A DNA stretch of 64,000 nt from Vibrio sp. 99-8-1. Lineage in GTDB: Bacteria > Pseudomonadota > Gammaproteobacteria > Enterobacterales > Vibrionaceae. The first letter of the stretch is position 1; each line of letters opens with the position of its first letter. The stretch covers positions 62,001 to 126,000 of the forward strand of contig NZ_VTXE01000013.1 of NCBI RefSeq assembly GCF_013114595.1, written 5' to 3'. The notes under the pieces were generated by a model, which ran no database searches, was not told the DNA's origin, and worked only from the letters and a program-made list of their open reading frames with translations. The translations under genes were made by a program, and so were the position numbers. Shown here piece after piece: positions 9,252 through 18,529 of this stretch.

Positions 9252-10175
9252 TTATTTTGCAGCATCAAAGCCAGCAGGGTCATTAACCGCAGCAGCTGTC
9301 ATAGATTTAACAATTCGCTTAGTCAAACCAGTCAATACTTTGCCCGGACCAAGTTCATACAGTTTTTCTACTCCAGACTCGTTCATTTTCACTACACCCT
9401 CAGTCCAACGTACTGGGCTGTATAGTTGACGAACAAGCGCATCTTTAATTTTGGCAGGATCCGTTTCAGCAATAACATCAACGTTATTAATCACTGGGAT
9501 CTGCGCTGGTTTTACTTCAATCTCTTCCAATGCAATGGCAAGCTTTTCTGCCGCTGGCTTCATTAAAGCACAGTGAGATGGAACAGACACAGGCAACGGT
9601 AATGCGCGCTTAGCGCCCGCTTCTTTACATAGAGCACCAGCTCGTTCAACAGCCGCTTTATTACCTGCAATCACAACTTGCCCAGGTGAGTTGTAGTTTA
9701 CCGGAGAAACCACTTCACCTTGCGCTGCCTCTTCACACGCTTTAGCGATACTTGCGTCATCCAAACCAATGATGGCATACATAGCACCAACACCTGCTGG
9801 AACTGCTTCTTGCATTAACTGGCCACGAATCTCAACTAATTTTATCGCTTGTTTAAAATCTAATACGCCAGCACAAACCAGAGCTGAGTATTCACCTAGG
9901 CTGTGACCCGCCAAATTTTCAGGTTGTGCCAGCCCTTGCTCTTGCCATACACGCCAGATAGCAACAGAAGACGCTAACAGTGCAGGTTGAGTACGGAATG
10001 TTTCATTTAAATCTTCTACCGGGCCTTGTTGAATTAATGCCCATAAATCGTATCCCAGCGCTTCCGATGCTTCAGCAAAGGTCTGTTTCACGATTTCAAA
10101 TTGTTCACCTAACTCCGCAAGCATACCTAGGGCTTGAGAGCCTTGGCCTGGGAATACGATAGCAAACTTGCTCAT
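9252..10175 (-). CDS. fabD: Malonyl-CoA-ACP transacylase
   Basis: Transfers malonyl from CoA to ACP, supplying the extender unit. The 307-residue protein has the oxyanion motif FPGQGSQ at 8-14 and the nucleophile Ser92 in AGHSLGEYSALV, the same position as in E. coli FabD. The catalytic His is in SVPSHCALM. It sits between fabH and fabG in the usual order. Confidence 0.97.
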   Translation of the reverse strand: MSKFAIVFPGQGSQALGMLAELGEQFEIVKQTFAEASEALGYDLWALIQQGPVEDLNETFRTQPALLASSVAIWRVWQEQGLAQPENLAGHSLGEYSALVCAGVLDFKQAIKLVEIRGQLMQEAVPAGVGAMYAIIGLDDASIAKACEEAAQGEVVSPVNYNSPGQVVIAGNKAAVERAGALCKEAGAKRALPLPVSVPSHCALMKPAAEKLAIALEEIEVKPAQIPVINNVDVIAETDPAKIKDALVRQLYSPVRWTEGVVKMNESGVEKLYELGPGKVLTGLTKRIVKSMTAAAVNDPAGFDAAK

Positions 10176-10230
10176 AGCTTTATTTCCTTAAGCAAATAAT
10201 AATGAAAAGAGGAGCTGTTTCTCAACTCAT

Positions 10231-11187
10231 CTAAAACTTAATTAGTGCAGAGCCCCAAGTGAAGCCGCCACCAAACGCTTCTAACAATACCGTTTGACCA
10301 CGTTTAATTCGTCCGTCTCGAACCGCTTCATCCAATGCCGTTGGCACGGTTGCAGCCGAGGTATTTCCGTGACGATCTAACGTTACAACCACTTGTTCCA
10401 TTGGCAGTGACAGTTTTTTCGCCGTAGCTGAAATAATACGGTAGTTGGCTTGATGAGGAACGAGCCAGTCGAGTTCCGACTTATCCATGCCGTTGGCTTT
10501 TAATGTCTCTTTTACTAAGCGAGACAATTGGGTAACCGCCACTTTAAACACTTCATTTCCCGCCATGTGAAGCCACGTATTGATGTCTTCCTGATTGCGG
10601 CGAGATGGATACCTCAGACTGAGTAGTTCGCCAAAGCGACCATCAGCATTGATGTGAGTCGATAAAATACCTGGCTCTTCGCTGGCAGAGATAACAACCG
10701 CACCAGCACCATCACCAAATAAAATAATGGTAGAACGGTCACTTGGATCACAGGTTTTAGAGAGTGTATCTGAGCCAACAACAAGAATATTTTTACATAT
10801 ACCCGATTTAATGTGTTGATCAGCCACTGAAAGCGCATAAACAAAACCAGAACAGGCGGCAGCCATATCAAATGCAGGACAATGCTTAATCCCAAGATTA
10901 GCTTGAACCTGACACGCAGCAGATGGGAATGCGTGTGAACCACTGGTCGTCGCGACAATAATCATATCAATATCGTCTTTGTCTAGCCCTGCCATATCAA
11001 TCGCATTTTGCGCCGCTATGGTAGCCATATCGGCAACAGTTTCGTCTGGAGCTGAAATACGACGTTCTTTGATACCCGTTCTTGCGACAATCCACGCATC
11101 GTCGGTGTCTACCATTTTCTCTAAATCTGCATTTGAACGCACTTGAGATGGCAGATAGCTGCCTGTTCCTAAAATTCTACTAAACAT
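10231..11187 (-). CDS. fabH: Beta-ketoacyl-ACP synthase III
   Basis: Starts fatty-acid synthesis by condensing acetyl-CoA with malonyl-ACP. The catalytic triad is visible: Cys112 in [11 protein letters not shown], His in VPHQANYRI and Asn in [10 protein letters not shown]. At 318 residues it has the usual length. It begins five bases after the plsX stop codon, so the two are co-transcribed and probably translationally coupled. Confidence 0.97.
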   Translation of the reverse strand: MFSRILGTGSYLPSQVRSNADLEKMVDTDDAWIVARTGIKERRISAPDETVADMATIAAQNAIDMAGLDKDDIDMIIVATTSGSHAFPSAACQVQANLGIKHCPAFDMAAACSGFVYALSVADQHIKSGICKNILVVGSDTLSKTCDPSDRSTIILFGDGAGAVVISASEEPGILSTHINADGRFGELLSLRYPSRRNQEDINTWLHMAGNEVFKVAVTQLSRLVKETLKANGMDKSELDWLVPHQANYRIISATAKKLSLPMEQVVVTLDRHGNTSAATVPTALDEAVRDGRIKRGQTVLLEAFGGGFTWGSALIKF

Positions 11188-11192
11188 GAAGA

Positions 11193-12218
11193 CTAATAAT
11201 GCCTCTCGAGTAAAACCGCTTCTAAGCGATCGCTAATACGGCTTGGTACTTGTCTTTTGACTTCGTGTACCGCCTCACCAATAGCATTGATAATAGCAGT
11301 AACATCTGCACTTCCGTGACTTTTTATCACAATGCCGCGCAATCCTAACAAACTTGCGCCATTATACTGGTCGGGGTTCAGGGTTTTTAGCTCATTAAAT
11401 AACTCTGAAAACAATTTTCTTGCTACCCAACCTTTAAAACTTGACGCCATCATATGAGCTTTAAGCTTGCCTAAAAACAGATGGGCAACCCCTTCCGAGG
11501 TTTTTAAGCAGACATTGCCGACAAAGCCATCACATACAACCACATCAGCAGCATCATGAAATAACTGATCGCCTTCAATGTAACCAGTAAAGTTAATGGA
11601 TTTTGTTTGGCTGAGCATCTCTGCACAACGTTTTACCAAGTCATTGCCTTTTATCTCTTCTTCACCAATGTTAAGAATTGCCACTCTAGGAGGAGAAGAT
11701 AAATGCTCTTGTGCCAGCGCGCTGCCCATCACGGCAAACTGGAATAAAGTATCCGCGTCCACGGACACATTGGCCCCTAAATCTAACATCCAGGTTTTCC
11801 TACCCTGTGCGGTAGGTAGAGCAGACACCAATGCTGGTCTCTCTATGCCGGGAAGCAATTTAAGTCGAAAACGAGAAAGGGCCATCAAAGCCCCGGTATT
11901 GCCACCACTAAGGCATGCATCAGCGCCACCATCGGCAACAAGATCTAACGCAATACGCATGGATGTGCCATCACTGTTACGTAAGGCTAAAGAGGGTTTT
12001 TCTGAATTGGCAATAATACGTTCGCTATGCTGAATAGCCAAACGTTGATTCGGTGACTGTCCTAATTGGGTAAGTTGAGATGTGATCGAAGATTGATCAC
12101 CAACTAGGATCACTTTTAGCTCTGGGAAATGTGACAATGCCTGCACGGCGGCAGGCACTGTTACGCGAGGACCAAAGTCCCCGCCCATTGCATCAAGTGC
12201 AACGGTAATAGTTTGCAA
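11193..12218 (-). CDS. plsX: Phosphate acyltransferase PlsX
   Basis: Converts acyl-ACP to acyl-phosphate for phospholipid synthesis. The 341-residue protein has the family start [12 protein letters not shown], a central [12 protein letters not shown], and [16 protein letters not shown]. It lies nine bases after rpmF and directly before fabH, the standard linkage of phospholipid and fatty-acid initiation genes. Confidence 0.96.
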   Translation of the reverse strand: MQTITVALDAMGGDFGPRVTVPAAVQALSHFPELKVILVGDQSSITSQLTQLGQSPNQRLAIQHSERIIANSEKPSLALRNSDGTSMRIALDLVADGGADACLSGGNTGALMALSRFRLKLLPGIERPALVSALPTAQGRKTWMLDLGANVSVDADTLFQFAVMGSALAQEHLSSPPRVAILNIGEEEIKGNDLVKRCAEMLSQTKSINFTGYIEGDQLFHDAADVVVCDGFVGNVCLKTSEGVAHLFLGKLKAHMMASSFKGWVARKLFSELFNELKTLNPDQYNGASLLGLRGIVIKSHGSADVTAIINAIGEAVHEVKRQVPSRISDRLEAVLLERHY

Positions 12219-12227
12219 AGGTTAACC

Positions 12228-12398
12228 TTACTTATTGATAACCTTTTTGCCACGGTAGTAACCGTCAGCTGTCATATTATGACGTAGGTGAGTTTCACCT
12301 GAAGTTGCGTCTACAGATACTGCTGCTGTAGTTAGCGCATCGTGTGAACGACGCATGCCACGCATTGAACGTGATTTCTTGCTCTTTTGTACGGCCAT
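12228..12398 (-). CDS. rpmF: Ribosomal protein bL32
   Basis: A 56-residue basic protein beginning [20 protein letters not shown] and ending RGKKVINK. Start, length and the central [14 protein letters not shown] block identify 50S subunit protein L32. There are no zinc-binding cysteine pairs, so it is the zinc-independent form. It lies between yceD and plsX as in other gammaproteobacteria. Confidence 0.97.
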   Translation of the reverse strand: MAVQKSKKSRSMRGMRRSHDALTTAAVSVDATSGETHLRHNMTADGYYRGKKVINK

Positions 12399-12431
12399 TG
12401 ACCCTACTCCTTTGTCCTAACTTTAAACGAC

Positions 12432-12956
12432 TTATCGTTTTAAGTTCTTTAAAACTTCGAAGGGATTCGGTTTTTCTTCCTCAACTTCTTCAGGAAGATC
12501 GCCAAATACCAAGTTGTTTGAGTTAACGCTACAGTTCGCTTCATCATGCATCGCAATTTGAGGTAAACCTAAAATGAACTCGTCTTCAACTAATTGTATG
12601 AGGTCTACTTCACCGTACTCGTTCAGATCTACCAAATCGTACTCTTCCGGTGCTTCTTCTTCACTTTTCTCACTATAATAGGGAGTATAAGTAAATTGGA
12701 CATCGCACTGATGTGCGAAAACTTCATTACAACGTTGACACTCTAAATCGACTTCGACGTTAGCTTTACCAGAGATAACGACTAATCGCTGTTCATCAAG
12801 CTCAAATGACAATGAGACTTCTGCGTCGCGTTTTACGCTGACAACTGATTCAGCTAATCGCTTAAAAAGACTGATTTGAATGATACCATTGTAATCAAGT
12901 CGCTTTTGAGCTGTCTTAGCAGGATCAACCGAGCGCGGTATTTTTACTTTTTGCAT
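12432..12956 (-). CDS. yceD: YceD, DUF177-family 23S rRNA accumulation protein
   Basis: A 174-residue acidic protein of the DUF177 family, needed in E. coli for normal accumulation of 23S rRNA. It carries a CQRC pair (ECQRCNEVF) and a second Cys near CSVNSNN, and the C-terminal NPFEVLKNLK typical of the family. It heads the operon yceD-rpmF-plsX-fabH-fabD-fabG-acpP-fabF and is divergent from maf. Confidence 0.93.
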   Translation of the reverse strand: MQKVKIPRSVDPAKTAQKRLDYNGIIQISLFKRLAESVVSVKRDAEVSLSFELDEQRLVVISGKANVEVDLECQRCNEVFAHQCDVQFTYTPYYSEKSEEEAPEEYDLVDLNEYGEVDLIQLVEDEFILGLPQIAMHDEANCSVNSNNLVFGDLPEEVEEEKPNPFEVLKNLKR

Positions 12957-13102
12957 AGGGCGCGAATATTATCTTTCAAATCGTCTTGAGTCAAAGAAAA
13001 AGATTAAAAACTTACTATTTTTCTTAGCATAGATATCCCTGTTTACCAATCACGACGATCTCGCTATCCTGCTAAGCTACACGTAACCATTAACACACGA
13101 TT

Positions 13103-13687
13103 ATGACTCAATTAGACTTGGTATTGGCATCCACATCTCGCTATAGAAAATCCATTTTGGATAAACTCTCGATTCCATTTTCTGTCGCCGCTCCACAATG
13201 TGATGAAACGCCATTGGAAAACGAAACGCCACAAGAGTTAGTGATGCGTTTAGCTCTTAATAAAGCTCAAAGTTGTTCACTCGATAAACCATCGCTCGTC
13301 ATTGGCTCTGATCAAGTGTGTGTGATAGATGGAAATATCGTTGGTAAACCGCATAGCAGAGAGAAAGCGATCGAACAGTTAACCTCCGCCAGTGGTAAAA
13401 TCATTACCTTTTATACAGGCTTAGCGCTTTACAACACTCATTCACAACAATATCAGCAGCAATTAGATACTTTTCGAGTTCACTTTCGCCAATTAACTCA
13501 GCAAAAAATTGAGTGTTATATTGATAAAGAGTTACCGCTGGACTGTGCAGGAAGTTTTAAAAGTGAAGGGTTAGGTATTGCTTTATTTAACAAACTTGAA
13601 GGGGATGATCCAAACGCCCTCATCGGTTTACCATTAATAACGCTGATTACCATGCTAGAGCAGCAAGGCATCGATATATTACAGTAA
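13103..13687 (+). CDS. yceF: Maf-family m7GTP pyrophosphatase (YceF type)
   Basis: Nucleotide pyrophosphatase of 194 residues. Family motifs are LVLASTSRYRKSILDKL at the N-terminus, GSDQVCVIDG with its catalytic Asp, ITFYTGLALYN, and CAGSFKSEGLGIALF. The wording follows E. coli YceF (m7GTP pyrophosphatase) rather than YhdE. It is divergent from yceD and convergent with rluC. Confidence 0.92.
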   Translation: MTQLDLVLASTSRYRKSILDKLSIPFSVAAPQCDETPLENETPQELVMRLALNKAQSCSLDKPSLVIGSDQVCVIDGNIVGKPHSREKAIEQLTSASGKIITFYTGLALYNTHSQQYQQQLDTFRVHFRQLTQQKIECYIDKELPLDCAGSFKSEGLGIALFNKLEGDDPNALIGLPLITLITMLEQQGIDILQ

Positions 13688-13696
13688 TTTCCTAAA

Positions 13697-13708
13697 CTAG
13701 GGTCTGTT
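13697..13708. repeat. Possible relic end of the CTAGGGTCTGTT element
   Basis: Twelve bases identical to the terminal repeat of the element at 25803-26072, just past the yceF stop. An imperfect palindrome (GCCAACA ... TGTTGGC, 13724-13754, with GCAG/CTGC inside) follows, recalling the GTTTGTTGG / CCAACAAAC inverted repeat inside that element. Either a decayed copy or chance. Confidence 0.35.
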
Positions 13709-13781
13709 TTCAAATTGAATGGTGCCAACAGCAGACAAACTGCTTACTGTTGGCAACACACGATTTACTCGTCGTTCAGAG

Positions 13782-14726
13782 TTAATCTCTATCCAGCTTA
13801 CTTAGTACGTTGTTTAGTTTGTCTTCCATTTCAGCGGCTATTTCCATCCACTCTTCTGTTGCGGGGTGGACAAACTTAATATGTGCAGCATGTAAAAATA
13901 GGCGATTTAATCCTACTGCACCCGTATAAGCATCAAAACGTCGGTCGCCATACCTATCGTCCCATGCGATAGGATGTCCGGCATACTGAGTATGCACTCG
14001 AATTTGATGCGTACGACCGGTGATTGGGCTAGCTTGAACTAAGGTCGCTTCTTTAAATTTCTCTATAATTTTGAAACGTGTTTCTGAGGCTTTGCCATTA
14101 GAGTTAACACGCACAATACTATTCACTTCGTTTTTTAGCAGAGGCGCATTAATCGCCTTACAACTTGCCTTCCACTGCCCCATCACCAAAGCAAAATAGT
14201 ACTTCTGTACTGTTTTGTTTCTAAACTGAGCTTGTAGATGTCTTAGTGCAGAGCGTTTTTTAGCTACCAACAAAATTCCAGAAGTGTCTCTGTCGATTCG
14301 ATGCACCAGTTCTAAAAAGCGAGCATCAGGACGCAAAGATCTCAACGCTTCGATAGCGCCGAACTTTAATCCACTTCCACCATGAACCGCAGTACCCGAT
14401 GGCTTATTTAATATAAGCAAATGCTCATCTTCATAAATAATGCACTGCTCTAATTCTGCGACTTTATTGAGTTTTGTGCTTGGTGCTTCAGGTGTATTGC
14501 TCTGGTCAATTTTTACTGGTGGCACGCGTACTATATCATCGGCTTCTAACTTATATTCAGCTTTTACCCGCTTCTTATTTACGCGCACTTCTCCCTTACG
14601 AATGATTCTATAAATCAAACTCTTAGGTACATTTTTCAATTGGTTTTTAAGAAAGTTGTCGATCCGTTGTCCCGCCATATCAGCGTCAATATCAACAAAT
14701 TTCACTTGGGTTTTTATCTCTGTCAT
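13782..14726 (-). CDS. rluC: 23S rRNA pseudouridine(955/2504/2580) synthase
   Basis: A 314-residue RluA-family pseudouridine synthase. The N-terminal S4 RNA-binding domain (GQRIDNFLKNQLKNVPKSLIY) is followed by the catalytic domain with its Asp in HRIDRDTSGILL, and the motif GRTHQIRVH. The start at 14726 (MTEIKTQVKFVDID) fits E. coli RluC better than an in-frame codon at 14747. It is divergent from rne, the usual rluC-rne arrangement. Confidence 0.93.
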   Translation of the reverse strand: MTEIKTQVKFVDIDADMAGQRIDNFLKNQLKNVPKSLIYRIIRKGEVRVNKKRVKAEYKLEADDIVRVPPVKIDQSNTPEAPSTKLNKVAELEQCIIYEDEHLLILNKPSGTAVHGGSGLKFGAIEALRSLRPDARFLELVHRIDRDTSGILLVAKKRSALRHLQAQFRNKTVQKYYFALVMGQWKASCKAINAPLLKNEVNSIVRVNSNGKASETRFKIIEKFKEATLVQASPITGRTHQIRVHTQYAGHPIAWDDRYGDRRFDAYTGAVGLNRLFLHAAHIKFVHPATEEWMEIAAEMEDKLNNVLSKLDRD

Positions 14727-15355
14727 AGCAGCTATTCTAACACTCAAAAACAGGAATACTTACTTTTTCTTAGCAACAAGCAATAAAGGGAAATAATTTC
14801 AACATTAATTGTAGCAAAAACAGTAAAAAGCGGATTGATAAGCTTATCAGAATGAGTTGTGCATAAAATTTGGGATTAAAATTGGACAAATGTTATCAAC
14901 AGCTAAGTTTTAAGATAAATAACAAAGAGTTATGATGATGCCATTTTTAGCAAACTTCAAAAAACAGCCTGTTTATAACAAAGCAGATTGCTGAATTTCC
15001 CCTTCACTGCTATAGTTCACTCCTATAACGGATAAATTGATTATATTTTGAACTTTTTAGTTTTCCGTAATAAGCGAAAATGAGTAGATGGCTTTATATC
15101 AAAATGCAGCATATGGCGTAAGACATTAAGAATAGAGCTGCTTGTCGCACTACTCACCGATTACTAATGTTGAGTATTTACCACTTAAAATGTGGATCAG
15201 GGGTTAAACAACTCCTGATGACTGGAGTGTCCGCGAGCATCCCTTCCAGCCGTGAGGTTGCAACGATTAAACCATGGGATCTGACACCATTAGTAACGAC
15301 GCGAAGCGACAAGTAAAAACACTAAAATAAAGAAAAGACAACGAGAATTTCTACA
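14727..15355 (+). other. rluC-rne intergenic region and rne leader
   Basis: About 630 bases with no gene. The left part is AT-rich and should carry the divergent rluC and rne promoters. The last 215 bases form a structured leader described separately. Confidence 0.6.
15141..15313 (+). promoter_or_regulatory. Structured 5' leader of rne (autoregulatory UTR)
   Basis: Two nested long-range stems close the region: CTTGTCGC (15141-15148) with GCGACAAG (15306-15313), and TTACTAATG (15161-15169) with CATTAGTAA (15288-15296). Inside are hairpins ATCAGGGG / CTCCTGAT (15196-15219) and CTGGA / TCCAG (15222-15249). RNase E is known to shorten the life of its own mRNA through a structured 5' UTR in E. 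coli (Rfam RNE5). Position and architecture here make the same role likely. Confidence 0.75.
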
Positions 15356-18352
15356 ATGAAAAGAATGTTAATCAACGCAACTCAAAAAGAAGAGTTGCGT
15401 GTTGCTTTGGTCGATGGACAGCGACTATTCGATCTTGATATCGAAAGTCCTGGACATGAATCCAAAAAAGCGAATATCTACAAAGGACGTATCACTCGTA
15501 TTGAACCAAGTTTAGAAGCTGCATTTGTAGACTATGGTGCAGAACGACACGGTTTCCTCCCTCTTAAAGAAGTCGCCCGCGATTATTTTCCTAAAGGTTA
15601 TACCTACCAAGGCCGCCCAAGCATTAAAGAAGTGCTTGAAGAAGGTCAGGAAGTAATTGTACAGGTTGAAAAAGAAGAGCGCGGTAGCAAAGGTGCAGCC
15701 TTAACCACATTTATCTCTCTAGCTGGTAGCTATTTAGTATTGATGCCAAATAACCCTCGTGCAGGCGGAATTTCTCGTCGAATCGAAGGTGATGAGCGTA
15801 CTCAACTAAAAGCGGCGCTAAGTACATTAGACCTTCCTCAAGGCATGGGCTTAATTGTTCGTACTGCGGGTGTTGGTAAAAGTGCTGAAGAGTTAGAGTG
15901 GGATTTAAACTTACTGTTAAATCGCTATGGCGCGATCAAAGAAACGGCAGATTCAAGGCCTGCTCCTTTCTTAATTCACCAAGAAAGTAACGTTATTGTA
16001 CGTGCTATTCGTGACTATTTACGTCGTGATATTGGTGAGATACTGATCGACAGCAACAGTATTTATGAACGCGCACGTGAGCATATACAATTTGTACGTC
16101 CTGACTTTTTAAACCGCGTTAAAAAATACGATGGCGACGTTCCTCTGTTTACCCATTACCAAATCGAAACTCAAATTGAGTCAGCATTCCAGCGTGAAGT
16201 TCGTCTTCCTTCTGGTGGTTCAATTGTTATCGACCCAACAGAAGCGTTAACGTCTATCGATATTAACTCTGCCAGAGCAACAAAAGGTGGAGATATTGAA
16301 GAGACAGCTCTAAATACCAACCTAGAAGCCGCCGATGAGATTGCACGTCAGTTACGTCTGCGTGATTTAGGTGGTTTAGTGGTAATCGACTTTATCGATA
16401 TGACGCCAGTACGTCACCAAAGAGAAGTTGAAAATCGTCTTCGCGAAGCGGTACGTATGGACCGTGCTCGTGTTCAGATTGGTCGTATTTCTCGCTTTGG
16501 ATTGTTGGAAATGTCGCGTCAGCGCTTGAGCCCTTCTTTAGCGGAAGCAAGCCACCATATTTGCCCTCGCTGTATGGGGACAGGTGTCGTTCGTGATAAT
16601 GAGTCATTAGCGCTATCTGTTCTTCGTCTTATTGAAGAAGAAGCACTAAAAGACAACAGTTCTCAAGTCATGGCAGTGGTACCTGTGGCCATTGCTTCGT
16701 ATCTGCTCAATGAGAAACGTCGTTCAATTAACCACATTGAAAAGTCACAAAATGTGAAAATCATTATTGTGCCTAATTCGGACATGGAAACACCTCACTT
16801 TGAGGTTATTCGTATTCGTGAAGGTGAAGAGCAAGAGCTGCTTTCTTATTTAGTACCGAAGAAACTAGAAGCACTAAAAGAAGCAGAAGCGGCTGAGCAA
16901 GAAGAAGTTGATATTAAGCCTCGTAAGATCGAAGAACCAGCACTACAAGGTTTTGCCGGTCCTGCGCAGTCAGCTCCAACGCCAGCACCGACTCCAGCTC
17001 CTCAACCTGCCGCGAAGAAAGAACCAAGCCAGCCGGGTATGATTTCTCGCTTCTTAACCGCGTTAGGCAAAATGTTCTCTGGCGCTGAAGAAGAAGTTAA
17101 AGAAGAAGTTAAAGAAGAGAAACCACGAAATAATCGTAATAATCGCAATCGCCGTGATAGAAACGATAACCGTCGTCGCAACAACCGTGACGGCAATCGT
17201 GAGCAAGGTAACCGAGATCAAAACAGCCGTAATAAACGTAAGCCTAATCAAGCTGATGGCGAACAAGTTTCTACGGATAAACAAGATCCTCGTAAAGAGC
17301 AAAATCGTAAACCTAAGCAAGATAAGAGAACCAATAAGAACAACTCTAAACTTGCGGCTCAAGGAAAACAGTTAGCTGAAGACGCGCAGACTGAATCACC
17401 AGCAGAAGAAAAAACGGCTCAAGTGAAACAGCGCCGCCAACGTCGTCAGCTTAAAAAGCAAGTGCGCGTTAACAGTCAGTCAAATGAGCAAGAGAATATT
17501 ACCGCTGTTGCCGTTGACGAACCTATCGCACCAAGTGTCGATGTTCAGAAACCTGAAGTAGAGAAAGAAGAAGGGAAACGTCGCAGTCGTCGTTCTCCTC
17601 GTCATCTACGCGCCAGCGGACAGCGTCGTCGTCGTAGTCGTGATCGCAGACCAAACCCATTCCGCCTACGTAAAGGTGGGGTTGCTTCTCCTGAGATGGC
17701 AATGGGTAAAGTGATGCCTAAATATGACTTGGCGAAACCGAAACGTAAAGATCGTTCACGTAACAGAAAGTCTAACGTAGAAACATTGGCACTAGGTGGC
17801 TTCTCATGTCCTGAAATGGCAATGGGTAAAGTGATCATCTTGAAAGCTGTTGATGAAAATATTATCGACACACCAATGACAGCTGAAACTCACGTGGTAG
17901 AAAAAACGGTTGAGCAAACTAAACCTGCTGTGGCAGAAACGAGTACTCCACAGGCCGTAGCCTCAGAGTCCATCGTTTCAGAAACAGTTGCAACTACCGA
18001 ACCTGCGGTTTCAGAACCTGTTATTTCTGAGAAAACGGTTTCTGAGAAAGTTATTGCTGAAGCAGCAGTGACTGAGGTCAGTGAGCCAGTCGCAGAAGTT
18101 AAAGCTGACATTGCACCAGTAGAAGTGGCTGCTAAAGCAGCTGTAGTAAAATCCGTAAGCAAAGCTAAACCCGCTAAGCTTAAGGCACATGCAAGCTCAG
18201 CGATGACAAAAGCCCCTGGTCCTCAAGAAATTAAAGAGATCGACGTGGTCGCTGCACCTTTACGCCAAGATAGCTATCTAGCGAAAGGCGCGGGTAGTCA
18301 AGTTGCCACAAGCAAAGCTTCTGCAGCGATGACTAAGCCTAACTTCAACTAA
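15356..18352 (+). CDS. rne: Ribonuclease E
   Basis: Endoribonuclease of mRNA decay and rRNA/tRNA maturation, scaffold of the degradosome. The 998-residue protein has the S1 domain (about 35-120), the DNase-I-like domain with Mg2+ ligands in [10 protein letters not shown] (about 302) and VVIDFIDM (about 345), and the zinc-link CPRCMGTG (about 404-407). [14 protein letters not shown] (about 561-575) matches the membrane-anchoring amphipathic helix. The tail has Arg/Asn-rich RNA-binding stretches, two PEMAMGKV repeats and two SAMTK motifs near the end. A strong terminator follows. Confidence 0.97.
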   Translation: MKRMLINATQKEELRVALVDGQRLFDLDIESPGHESKKANIYKGRITRIEPSLEAAFVDYGAERHGFLPLKEVARDYFPKGYTYQGRPSIKEVLEEGQEVIVQVEKEERGSKGAALTTFISLAGSYLVLMPNNPRAGGISRRIEGDERTQLKAALSTLDLPQGMGLIVRTAGVGKSAEELEWDLNLLLNRYGAIKETADSRPAPFLIHQESNVIVRAIRDYLRRDIGEILIDSNSIYERAREHIQFVRPDFLNRVKKYDGDVPLFTHYQIETQIESAFQREVRLPSGGSIVIDPTEALTSIDINSARATKGGDIEETALNTNLEAADEIARQLRLRDLGGLVVIDFIDMTPVRHQREVENRLREAVRMDRARVQIGRISRFGLLEMSRQRLSPSLAEASHHICPRCMGTGVVRDNESLALSVLRLIEEEALKDNSSQVMAVVPVAIASYLLNEKRRSINHIEKSQNVKIIIVPNSDMETPHFEVIRIREGEEQELLSYLVPKKLEALKEAEAAEQEEVDIKPRKIEEPALQGFAGPAQSAPTPAPTPAPQPAAKKEPSQPGMISRFLTALGKMFSGAEEEVKEEVKEEKPRNNRNNRNRRDRNDNRRRNNRDGNREQGNRDQNSRNKRKPNQADGEQVSTDKQDPRKEQNRKPKQDKRTNKNNSKLAAQGKQLAEDAQTESPAEEKTAQVKQRRQRRQLKKQVRVNSQSNEQENITAVAVDEPIAPSVDVQKPEVEKEEGKRRSRRSPRHLRASGQRRRRSRDRRPNPFRLRKGGVASPEMAMGKVMPKYDLAKPKRKDRSRNRKSNVETLALGGFSCPEMAMGKVIILKAVDENIIDTPMTAETHVVEKTVEQTKPAVAETSTPQAVASESIVSETVATTEPAVSEPVISEKTVSEKVIAEAAVTEVSEPVAEVKADIAPVEVAAKAAVVKSVSKAKPAKLKAHASSAMTKAPGPQEIKEIDVVAAPLRQDSYLAKGAGSQVATSKASAAMTKPNFN

Positions 18353-18387
18353 ACGAACGTTAAGCAACATTACGTTAAGTAACATTA

Positions 18388-18427
18388 AAAAGGCCAGATA
18401 GTTAACCACTATCTGGCCTTTTTTTAT
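18388..18427 (+). terminator. Terminator after rne
   Basis: A long perfect stem with AGGCCAGATAGT / ACTATCTGGCCT arms, a TAACC loop and seven following T residues, 36 bases after the rne stop codon. Confidence 0.92.
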
Positions 18428-18529
18428 CTGTTCCTCACCGCTACAAAAGCTCGACGACATAAAAACAAATAGACAATTCGCTTTATATAAACCCTTAAGA
18501 TATCTTAAATGGGCAGCAGGATTAAATGA

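Noticed and set aside
8787..9425. A 212-codon open frame opposite fabG/fabD
   Set aside because: It lies entirely antisense to two well-identified genes, has no recognisable domain and its composition is what the opposite strand of such genes gives.
11596..12033. A 145-codon frame opposite plsX
   Set aside because: Antisense shadow of a strongly conserved gene with no motif of its own.
17063..17362. Long hydrophobic frame opposite the RNase E tail
   Set aside because: The Arg/Asn/Lys-rich coding strand automatically yields Ile/Leu/Phe-rich antisense frames; no start signal or homology.
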